DNA of 64,000 nt from Marinoscillum sp964351625 (GTDB lineage: Bacteria; Bacteroidota; Bacteroidia; Cytophagales; Cyclobacteriaceae). A program made the position numbers and the translations under genes. Numbering within the stretch: position 1 is the stretch's first letter; every line of letters starts with the position of its first letter. Of the stretch, positions 45,577-52,530 are shown one piece after another. Under the pieces are notes generated by a model that saw only the letters and a program-made list of their open reading frames with translations, was not told where the DNA came from and made no database searches. The stretch covers positions 62,001 through 126,000 of the forward strand of contig CAYGOV010000007.1 in NCBI GenBank assembly GCA_964351625.1, given 5' to 3'.

Positions 45577-46180
45577 TTTCCTCTTGAGCTACTTTCTATT
45601 TCTCAATCTCGCAATTTTATCAAGCTGCGATTCATCCAGCTCGGACTCCAATCCTAAAAATCCAGATCCTATTGCTGTAGTAAGCTTTAATGGTTTGCTA
45701 AGCGAATCAGATACAAGCTATCAAGTTGACGAGCTTCCCTATGGAACAGCTATGTTCTATGAGGAAGATGACGCACTTAGAATGGTTATTACATTGGAGA
45801 ACTTTCCTGCAAATACTACCCACTCGATTCATCTCCATCAAGGAAGCTGTGAAGTTCCTGGGATGCATTGGAATCAGGGAGAGCCTATGGAAAACCGCTT
45901 TTGTGAGGTGCTAAGTCTTGGCATCCCATGGGCCAAACCCTACGCTGGTGATGTAGGAAACTTAAGCGTTGGATATGAAGGCAAAGGCCAGCTTGCTATT
46001 ACCACTAATCTATGGACTATTGGCACTGGAGATCATAAAGATCTCATTGGCAAATCGCTGATCATTCATGAAAATATGGATGACTTCAATGTAGAGTGCG
46101 ATCCACTTCATGGCCACAGCCACCCACATGCCAATCCAAAAGTCGCTTGCGGTATTATTTATCCCGTTTCGGAAAACTAG
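45566..46180 (+). CDS. Cu/Zn superoxide dismutase-like lipoprotein with degenerate zinc site
   Basis: With ATG at 45566 (or 45563) the protein has 204 residues and a lipoprotein signal ending LAILSSC21. It follows the SodC fold: HLH (H89, H91), bridging-type H101 in HWNQG, YAGDVGN, H168 in IIHEN, and a C-terminal ACGII with C195 able to pair with C95. Two zinc histidines are missing: the KH site is absent and the HAGD site reads YAGD (Y126), with D129 kept. A His-rich loop HGHSHPH (182-188) is added, and the usual active-site Arg position reads Lys (PKVACG). It may be a copper-only SOD or a metal-binding lipoprotein. Confidence 0.75.
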   Translation: MRINFLLSYFLFLNLAILSSCDSSSSDSNPKNPDPIAVVSFNGLLSESDTSYQVDELPYGTAMFYEEDDALRMVITLENFPANTTHSIHLHQGSCEVPGMHWNQGEPMENRFCEVLSLGIPWAKPYAGDVGNLSVGYEGKGQLAITTNLWTIGTGDHKDLIGKSLIIHENMDDFNVECDPLHGHSHPHANPKVACGIIYPVSEN

Positions 46181-46225
46181 AAGTTCCCAACTCTTTTTTA
46201 CCCTTTTTCACTCTCTCATAACCGA

Positions 46226-46260
46226 CCAAAAAGGCATTTATTTAGACTTTTTGGGCTCTT
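46226..46260 (+). terminator. Possible weak terminator after the SOD-like gene
   Basis: CCAAAAAG (46226-46233) pairs with CTTTTTGG (46247-46254) around a 13-nt loop, followed by GCTCTTTT. The stem is AT-rich. Confidence 0.3.
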
Positions 46261-46271
46261 TTGATAATTAC

Positions 46272-46346
46272 TAACAAGAAAGTGACAATTGATGACATTC
46301 ATTGACTGTAGCGTGACAAACCCGTTTTAGTTCCCCCGTATAATTG
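46272..46346 (+). promoter_or_regulatory. Helically phased TGAC(A) repeat array and promoter
   Basis: Four TGAC units begin at 46283, 46293, 46303 and 46314, with a degenerate TAACA at 46272, so spacings are 11, 10, 10 and 11 bp. On the other strand the units read TGTCA, like pho-box half-sites. A -7-like box TATAATTG lies at 46339-46346, and the last repeat sits 20 bp before it, exactly where -33 is expected; no TTTG is present there. This fits activation by an OmpR/PhoB-type regulator. Confidence 0.5.
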
Positions 46347-46393
46347 CTCAAGTAACAACAACGAACGAACTAAAAAAATTAAATACTACTACT

Positions 46394-46747
46394 ATGAAAA
46401 AGTTAACTATCACAATCATCGCAACATTTGTAATGTCTTTTGCGGCATTCTCTCAGGAGGATACAGAAAATACTGCGCTTATTCCAAGCTCACATAACAC
46501 CTTCAAATTAATCTATAACAACTCTGGTGATGAGGTTGTCAAAATAAAAATTAAAGATGAAGAAGGTCAGCTTCTAAGAATCGACAAAATCAAAAGCAAT
46601 GGCGGCTTTATGAAAAGATACGATTTGACTCACTTGGAGGCTGGGAAGTATACTTTCGAAATAAAAGATGATAACGGCGTATCCATAGAAGAAGTAATTC
46701 TTCAGTCATCCAAATTAAACGGTCTGACATTAACAGCGCAGCGATAA
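46394..46747 (+). CDS. Small secreted beta-rich protein
   Basis: A 117-residue protein with a signal peptide (KKLTITIIATFVMSFAAFSQ). The mature part is one Ig-like or FN3-like beta sandwich by pattern (FKLIYNNSGDEVVKIKIKDEEG, YDLTHLEAGKYTFEIKDDNG). It is periplasmic or secreted, function unknown. It stands alone: a phased TGAC array precedes it and a strong terminator follows. Confidence 0.75.
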   Translation: MKKLTITIIATFVMSFAAFSQEDTENTALIPSSHNTFKLIYNNSGDEVVKIKIKDEEGQLLRIDKIKSNGGFMKRYDLTHLEAGKYTFEIKDDNGVSIEEVILQSSKLNGLTLTAQR

Positions 46748-46794
46748 GCAACAAACAGCACTCACAAAATACTTCTTTATACAATTCGCAAAAG

Positions 46795-46819
46795 ACCCAA
46801 CTGAATCAGTTGGGTTTTT
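46795..46819 (+). terminator. Intrinsic terminator after the small secreted protein
   Basis: A 9-bp stem ACCCAACTG/CAGTTGGGT with an AAT loop (46795-46815) and a T run. Confidence 0.85.
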
Positions 46820-46820
46820 G

Positions 46821-46846
46821 TTACCCTTCTGTGACAATCATTTACA
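46821..46846 (+). promoter_or_regulatory. Second, weaker phased repeat site before the jelly-roll gene
   Basis: TTACC (46821), TGACA (46832) and TTACA (46842) start 11 and 10 bp apart. The middle unit, GTGACAAT, equals the first unit of the array at 46283. A -7-like TAATATTG lies at 46878-46885. Confidence 0.25.
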
Positions 46847-46903
46847 ATTGAAACTGCCACATTTATACGAAAGACCTTAATATTGACTATTGGAAACCCT
46901 CAG

Positions 46904-47896
46904 ATGAAAACACTCTTACTCTGTACGCTTATATTAATGTCTTACTTCGGAAATGCAGATGATCTAGAGAAAGTAAAGGACTTGCGTGGTACTTGGAAGT
47001 TCTCAATCGGAGACAACCCAAGGTGGGCGCAAAAGGATTTTGACGACTCAGATTGGGAAGATATTTTCGTTCCAGCCCGATGGGAGGATGAAGGTTTTGC
47101 TGGGTTCGATGGATATGCTTGGTATAGGACCACAGTCGACTTAAGTAATATTTCTATAGAAAATCTTTATTTGGTACTCGGTTATATAGATGATGTAGAT
47201 GAAGTTTTTCTCAATGGTCAATTGATTGGATTTTCAGGCTCTTTTCCCCCAAGATTCTATACTGCCTACAATGCAAACAGACAGTATTACATACCTCCTT
47301 CACTCATCAACAAAAACGGTAAGAATGTTATAGCTGTGCGTATATATGATTCCGTATTGGATGGTGGCATGGTCAAAGGAAATATGGGTATCTATACACG
47401 AAAAGATGCGCTAATAGGCACCATGATGTTGGAAGGTGTGTGGAAATTCAAAGAAGGTGACAACCAGTCATGGACACAAGCAACATATGACGATACTGAT
47501 TGGACAGACATGGTAGTTCCTGGATACTGGAAATATATGAAAGGAAAACTCTTCAGCGATGTAGCTTGGTACAGAAAGACATTTATACTCCCTGATTATC
47601 TCAAAGATGATAATTCGCTGCTTTTGATCTTGGGTAAGATTGATGACTTTGACGAAACCTATCTCAATGGTAAATTAATCGGCCAAACTAATGACGGTAG
47701 GCCCTATGGTTGGTCTCAGTCTTACGACAAATACCGCGTTTACTCAATACCAATCAACCTTTTGAAAAAAGAAGGTGAAAATGTGATTGCTGTTCGGGTA
47801 AAGGATATCGGCACAGATGCAGGTATCTATAAAGGACCTATCGGCATTACGCCTACTGGTAAACAAAAACAATTCCTACAGTCGAGCGGCTACTGA
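46904..47896 (+). CDS. Secreted protein with two sugar-binding jelly-roll domains
   Basis: ATG at 46904 gives 330 residues with a signal peptide (KTLLLCTLILMSYFGNA). It holds two similar domains, about residues 28-165 and 175-320, each like the N-terminal sugar-binding domain of GH2 beta-galactosidases: GTWKFSIGDNPRWAQKDFDD then DEVFLNGQLIG, and GVWKFKEGDNQSWTQATYDD then DETYLNGKLIG. No catalytic barrel follows, so it probably binds rather than cleaves glycans. It overlaps the convergent hydrolase gene by 7 bp. Confidence 0.78.
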   Translation: MKTLLLCTLILMSYFGNADDLEKVKDLRGTWKFSIGDNPRWAQKDFDDSDWEDIFVPARWEDEGFAGFDGYAWYRTTVDLSNISIENLYLVLGYIDDVDEVFLNGQLIGFSGSFPPRFYTAYNANRQYYIPPSLINKNGKNVIAVRIYDSVLDGGMVKGNMGIYTRKDALIGTMMLEGVWKFKEGDNQSWTQATYDDTDWTDMVVPGYWKYMKGKLFSDVAWYRKTFILPDYLKDDNSLLLILGKIDDFDETYLNGKLIGQTNDGRPYGWSQSYDKYRVYSIPINLLKKEGENVIAVRVKDIGTDAGIYKGPIGITPTGKQKQFLQSSGY

Positions 47897-48900
47897 GCAT
47901 ACCACTTTGCAATTACTTCTGTAGCAGGTTTGCCTTGTGGAGTCCAATCACCACTTTCCAAACCGCCAGCTTCCTCACTGAAATGCCATTTCCATAAAAA
48001 ACCACCGGCAAGCCATTCTTCGCCCCAGAGTTCTTGATACAAAGCTTCATATCCTCTGCTTTGTAATTCAAAATTTAAGGGCTCAGTACCCTGCGCTACT
48101 TCCCAATGGTTTCCTAAAGCACCATTAGTGCTTTGATAACCATATTCGGTAAGTAGAATTGGCTTATCATATTGATCACTTAGCTTTTTCAATCTTTTCT
48201 TGACAGGATTCCAGCCTTCTCGGATTTGATCAAAATCAGGATTGTCCCCGTGTGCCAATGGGAAATAGGCATCCACACCGATATAGTCCAATTCTTTCCA
48301 AAATTTGATTTGCTCAAAGTCATCCCAATTTGAGGCATAGGTAATAGAGCCATCATAGACCTTTCTTATTTCTTTGGCCAACTGCGCCCAAAACTCAGGT
48401 CTTCGCAGTGTTGCTATCTTATACTCTGTTCCAATGCAAAGTAATTCTGCCTTTGTCTCTTGGGCAAGATGTGCATAAGTCAAAATGTACCTAGTGTAAT
48501 CGCTTTCCCACAAAAGCCAATCTTCCTCAGTAGTCAAATCAAACTCACCGACCCAATATCCATGGACCCATACATGAGGTTTTACCATTACCTTAAAGCC
48601 ACATTCGTGCGCTAAGTCGATCATTTCTCTGGTACCATCTACTCTCTCTCCACGCCATTGTCGCTCACTATCAAACTTTACAGAAGGCTGATTCATCCTT
48701 GAAAAACCAAAAGGTATGACTGCTACCCAACCTGTATTGATTTGATTCAATCCTAGCATCATGGGCTTATCCACTTCAAAATGAGGATTGACCAAACTCA
48801 CTCCATTTATTTTTTCAGAGAGATTACTATCATCCAATTGGAATACGAATGATGCGAGTGCTAACAAGAGCAAGCTAGAAAGTACAGCAAAAGTCTTCAT
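47890..48900 (-). CDS. GH113-like glycoside hydrolase (TIM barrel)
   Basis: A 336-residue protein with an N-terminal signal peptide and a (beta/alpha)8 barrel. The likely acid/base is E159 in LLCIGTEYK and the nucleophile is E252 in ILLTEYGYQS, as in GH113 beta-mannanases of clan GH-A. KVMVKPHVWVHGYWVG is the substrate cleft near strand 3. It probably cuts mannan-like or similar polysaccharide in the periplasm or on the surface; the specificity is inferred. Confidence 0.78.
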   Translation of the reverse strand: MKTFAVLSSLLLLALASFVFQLDDSNLSEKINGVSLVNPHFEVDKPMMLGLNQINTGWVAVIPFGFSRMNQPSVKFDSERQWRGERVDGTREMIDLAHECGFKVMVKPHVWVHGYWVGEFDLTTEEDWLLWESDYTRYILTYAHLAQETKAELLCIGTEYKIATLRRPEFWAQLAKEIRKVYDGSITYASNWDDFEQIKFWKELDYIGVDAYFPLAHGDNPDFDQIREGWNPVKKRLKKLSDQYDKPILLTEYGYQSTNGALGNHWEVAQGTEPLNFELQSRGYEALYQELWGEEWLAGGFLWKWHFSEEAGGLESGDWTPQGKPATEVIAKWYAQ

Positions 48901-48958
48901 ATTTGTACAAAAGCACTTTCAATATACATATCTTCTGTAATCCAAAAGCCACATACCA

Positions 48959-49504
48959 TTGACGAAACAAATTGATTTTACCACATTGCTCGTAAAGAGA
49001 CTCAAAAATCGAGACGTCACCGCCCTAGACTATTTATACGACCATTACAGCACTGCTCTCAACGGAATCATTGCTCGCACACTCAATCATCAAGAACTTG
49101 CTGAAGAAACACTTCAGGATGTCTTCATTAAGATCTGGGATCAAATAGACAGCTATGACGCAAGTAAAGGCAGTCTTTTTACATGGATGTACCGCATAGC
49201 CAGGAATAAAGCTATAGATGTTAGGAGATCCAAAGATTTTAAGTCAATTAAAAAATCCAATGATATAGACAGCTACGTAAATATGTTTGAAGCATCCCCG
49301 ACTAGTGAAGATTACATCGGAATATCAACTGTACTTTCTCAAATAGGCGCATTGTGCAAAAAACTAGTTCAGTTAAACTTCTATATGGGATATTCACACG
49401 CTGAGATTGCAAAAAATGAAGAGATGCCTTTAGGCTCTGTTAAAACTAAACCCAGGAACTGCTTAAAGGACATTAAAGCTAAATTGGATACAGATTTTGG
49501 ATAA
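48959..49504 (+). CDS. ECF RNA polymerase sigma factor with unusual region 4
   Basis: A 181-residue sigma-70 family protein. Region 2 is standard (ALDYLYDHYSTALNGII, EETLQDVFIKIWDQID, GSLFTWMYRIARNKAIDVRR). In region 4 the recognition helix reads MPLGSVKTKPRNCLKD, where homologues normally have KTRLRN or KTRMR, so a proline sits in the helix. The start is TTG at 48959. It overlaps the anti-sigma gene by 8 bp, so the two are a regulated pair. Confidence 0.85.
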   Translation: MTKQIDFTTLLVKRLKNRDVTALDYLYDHYSTALNGIIARTLNHQELAEETLQDVFIKIWDQIDSYDASKGSLFTWMYRIARNKAIDVRRSKDFKSIKKSNDIDSYVNMFEASPTSEDYIGISTVLSQIGALCKKLVQLNFYMGYSHAEIAKNEEMPLGSVKTKPRNCLKDIKAKLDTDFG

Positions 49505-50273
49505 GAAAGAAATCATAGAACAAGGTCATTTGGCCACTTACCTAACGGGAGAATTGACTGATGTTCAGCGAGGCGAACTAGAAGAAATTCTCTCCAATGA
49601 CTTTGAATTGCAAAGTGAATATCGAGATCTCGAGTCTGTATTGGAGAGATTGAGTTTCACATACGGAATAGAGCCGACCCTTGCTGTTAAGAAATTGCTG
49701 ATGGAGCATCCCTCTGTATTGGAAGAAGCACATTTCGAACAAAATACAAACTCATCTTGGCGATATGCTTTCGCAGCAAGTGTGAGCATAGCCATTATCT
49801 CTACTATCTCAGCATTCTATTTTTATACTAAATGGATCGAAACTGATAACCGATTGGCAGAAGCTACAATAAACAATATTGAATTAGCTGAAAATTTCAA
49901 TCAGGTGAATCAACAATTAGATGGGATGCGTGATCGACTGGACATAATGGTCAGTCCAGAGTTTAGCCGAATAATATTGAATGGCACTGCAATAGCTGCC
50001 AACAATAAGACAGTGATCTATTGGAACAAAACTCAGGAAGAAATCTATCTCAACTCGGCAAACCTCCCTGCACTCTCAGAGAACGAGCAATATCAACTTT
50101 GGGCACTAGTCGATGGCAAACCTATTGATGCAGGAGTGTTTGATGCGGATAGTGGACAGTTCCAGATTATGAAGCGTATAGCGCAAGCTGATGCCTTTGC
50201 TGTAACAATTGAGCAATCAGGTGGTGCAGATTCACCCACGCTTTCGACTATGCAAGTCTACGGTGAAACCTAA
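49497..50273 (+). CDS. Anti-sigma factor with RskA C-terminal domain
   Basis: A 258-residue membrane protein: cytoplasmic anti-sigma N-terminus (HLATYLTGELTDVQRGELE), one TM at about residues 87-110 (YAFAASVSIAIISTISAFYFY), a short coiled coil, and an RskA-type outer domain (TVIYWNKTQEEIYLNSANLP, YQLWALVDGKPIDAGVFD). It should hold the sigma factor at the membrane until an envelope signal arrives. The start is TTG. Confidence 0.88.
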   Translation: MDKKEIIEQGHLATYLTGELTDVQRGELEEILSNDFELQSEYRDLESVLERLSFTYGIEPTLAVKKLLMEHPSVLEEAHFEQNTNSSWRYAFAASVSIAIISTISAFYFYTKWIETDNRLAEATINNIELAENFNQVNQQLDGMRDRLDIMVSPEFSRIILNGTAIAANNKTVIYWNKTQEEIYLNSANLPALSENEQYQLWALVDGKPIDAGVFDADSGQFQIMKRIAQADAFAVTIEQSGGADSPTLSTMQVYGET

Positions 50274-50299
50274 TATTTCTATTTCATTCAAAACCTTAT

Positions 50300-50333
50300 A
50301 CCTCGACGGTTTTTACACGTCGAGGTTTTTTTT
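50300..50333 (+). terminator. Intrinsic terminator after the anti-sigma gene
   Basis: A 9-bp stem ACCTCGACG/CGTCGAGGT with a 9-nt loop and a run of eight T. Confidence 0.88.
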
Positions 50334-50422
50334 GTCTTTTTTTTAATTTTCAAAAATCCAAAACATCATCCTTCTACGTATGTTTTGTTGAGACAATTAG
50401 TTAAAAACTTAAACAAAGTAAA

Positions 50423-52387
50423 ATGAAAAGTATGAAGATGAAGTATTTGAAAAATCTTTTATTCTCAGCACTTATTGCTACAATAGCAATTGGTCTTGTT
50501 AGTTGTAGTGATGATGACATGGACGAAATGGTATCGACTGAGACAGGAATGAAATCAAGTTTCACCTTAGGAAGTGTAGCTAATGCTGCGATAAGTGGTT
50601 CTGCAACATTTGCTGCGTTGGAAGATGGTAGTGTGAAGATTACTCTAGATCTCTCGGGCACCCCAAGTGGAGGTATTCATCCAGCGCATATCCACGATAA
50701 TACCGCCGTAGAAGGCGGAGGAATTGCAATCTCCCTAGAGCCAGTAGATGGAACAACGGGTATGAGTGAAACAATCGTTACCGCAAAAGATGATGGTACA
50801 GCAATCACCTATGAGCAATTGTTGACTTATGATGGATACATCAATGTCCACTTAAGCGCTGACGATCTTGGAACTTTGGTTGCACAAGGAGATATAGGTC
50901 AAAACATTCTAACTGGTGAGTCAACAGTTTACAACCTTGGGTCAGTTGCTGTGCCTTCTATTAGCGGTACACTTACACTAAGCGAAAGAGTAAATAGTGA
51001 AACGTTGGCAATAATTGAATTGGCTGGAACACCTGATGGTGGATCTCATCCAGCGCACATTCACATGAATACAGCAGCTGAAGGTGGCGGAATCGCTATT
51101 TCATTTAATCCGGTAATGGGTGGCTCAGGCATGAGTAAAACCAACATTGCTTCTTTGGATGGTGGAGCTGCAATCACATATGAAGAATTATTGGATTTTG
51201 ATGGCTATGTAAATGTGCACTTAAGTGCAGATGACCTTGGCACTTTGGTTGCACAAGGCGATATAGGGCAAAACATTCTGACTGGTGAGTCCACAGTTTA
51301 CAATCTTGGATCAGTTGCTGTGCCTACTATCAGCGGTACGATTACGCTAAGAGAACGAGTAAATAGTGAAACATTGGCAATCATCGAATTGACTGGAACG
51401 CCTGATGGTGGATCGCATCCTGCACACATACATATGAATACTGCTGCAGAAGGTGGAGGCATCGCTATTTCATTTAATCCGGTAATGGGTGGTTCTGGAA
51501 TGAGCAAGACCAATATTGCTGCTTTGAATGATGGAGCTGCAATCACATATGAAGAATTATTGGATTTTGACGGCTATGTAAATGTGCACTTAAGTGCAGA
51601 TGACCTGGGTACTTTGGTTGCACAAGGCGACATAGGGCAAAACATTCTGACTGGCGTGTCCAGAGTTTACAACCTTGGGTCTGTTGCTGTACCTAGTATT
51701 AGTGGCACACTTACACTCAGCGCACGTGCCAATAGTGAAACATTAGCAATCATCGCATTGGCTGGAACACCTGAAGGAGGATCACACCCTGCACACATAC
51801 ATATGAATACCGCTGCAGAAGGTGGTGGAATCGCTATTTCATTTAATCCGGTAATGGGTGGTTCAGGAATGAGCAAGACCAACATCGCCGCTTTAAATGG
51901 TGGAGCTGCAATCACTTATGAAGAATTGTTGGATTTTGATGGCTATGTAAACGTACATTTAAGCGCGGATGATTTAGGGACTATAGTAGCGCAGGGAGAC
52001 ATAGGTCAGAATGCACTTACTGGGATGTCTAAAGTTTACATGCTTAACAGTGTGGATGTATCAGGGGTAACAGGTAATGCTACATTTTATGAAAGAGTAA
52101 ATGGTGAAACACTTGTAACAATAGCCCTTGAAGGTATTGATTTTGCTGGTGATCACCCTTCGCATATTCACTCTGGAACTGCCGCAGTAGGCGGTGGAAT
52201 ACTCATCACACTTTCAAGCATAAACGCTATGGGAATGAGTAAAACCAATGTATCAGCAATTAATGATATGACGGCTATAGACTATGCAGCAATGACTGCT
52301 ATCGATGGCTATATCAATGTTCATTTGTCAGCTAGCGACCTAGGAACACTTGTAGCACAAGGTAATGTGGGTGCTAACGCAAATTAA
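50423..52387 (+). CDS. Lipoprotein with five tandem CHRD domains
   Basis: A 654-residue protein with a lipoprotein signal ending GLVSC28. Five CHRD domains follow: residues 45-166, 167-289, 290-412, 413-535 and 536-652. Each carries the His motif HPAHIH (HPSHIH in the last) and the closing INVHLS or VNVHLS with DLGTLVAQG. CHRD domains occur in chordin and in bacterial surface proteins; their role is unclear. The gene follows a sigma/anti-sigma pair, a common context for CHRD proteins, but a terminator lies between. Confidence 0.88.
   Translation: MKSMKMKYLKNLLFSALIATIAIGLVSCSDDDMDEMVSTETGMKSSFTLGSVANAAISGSATFAALEDGSVKITLDLSGTPSGGIHPAHIHDNTAVEGGGIAISLEPVDGTTGMSETIVTAKDDGTAITYEQLLTYDGYINVHLSADDLGTLVAQGDIGQNILTGESTVYNLGSVAVPSISGTLTLSERVNSETLAIIELAGTPDGGSHPAHIHMNTAAEGGGIAISFNPVMGGSGMSKTNIASLDGGAAITYEELLDFDGYVNVHLSADDLGTLVAQGDIGQNILTGESTVYNLGSVAVPTISGTITLRERVNSETLAIIELTGTPDGGSHPAHIHMNTAAEGGGIAISFNPVMGGSGMSKTNIAALNDGAAITYEELLDFDGYVNVHLSADDLGTLVAQGDIGQNILTGVSRVYNLGSVAVPSISGTLTLSARANSETLAIIALAGTPEGGSHPAHIHMNTAAEGGGIAISFNPVMGGSGMSKTNIAALNGGAAITYEELLDFDGYVNVHLSADDLGTIVAQGDIGQNALTGMSKVYMLNSVDVSGVTGNATFYERVNGETLVTIALEGIDFAGDHPSHIHSGTAAVGGGILITLSSINAMGMSKTNVSAINDMTAIDYAAMTAIDGYINVHLSASDLGTLVAQGNVGANAN
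50921..52027 (+). repeat. Three near-identical 369-bp tandem repeats in the CHRD gene
   Basis: Copies run 50921-51289, 51290-51658 and 51659-52027. The first two copies differ at 8 of 123 residues and the second and third at about 13. Flanking copies (50555-50920 and 52028-52384) are more diverged. The pattern indicates recent duplication or gene conversion in frame. Confidence 0.9.
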
Positions 52388-52479
52388 TTCTAAAAAATAA
52401 TCAGGTATCTAAATCCAAACTGGCAGCTTACTACGTAAGTCTGTCAGTTTCGAATTCGAAACTACATAGCTGGTTGGTG

Positions 52480-52507
52480 CGCCGCGATTTTCATCGCGGC
52501 GTTTTTT
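52480..52507 (+). terminator. Intrinsic terminator after the CHRD gene
   Basis: A 9-bp stem CGCCGCGAT/ATCGCGGCG with a TTTC loop (52480-52501), then six T. Convergent with murA. Confidence 0.9.
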
Positions 52508-52530
52508 ATTGTTTCAAAAAGATTAGAAAA

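Noticed and set aside
50921..52027. Regular tandem repeats that could be taken for a CRISPR or satellite array
   Set aside because: The unit is 369 bp, in frame and encodes CHRD domains; there are no short repeats with unique spacers.
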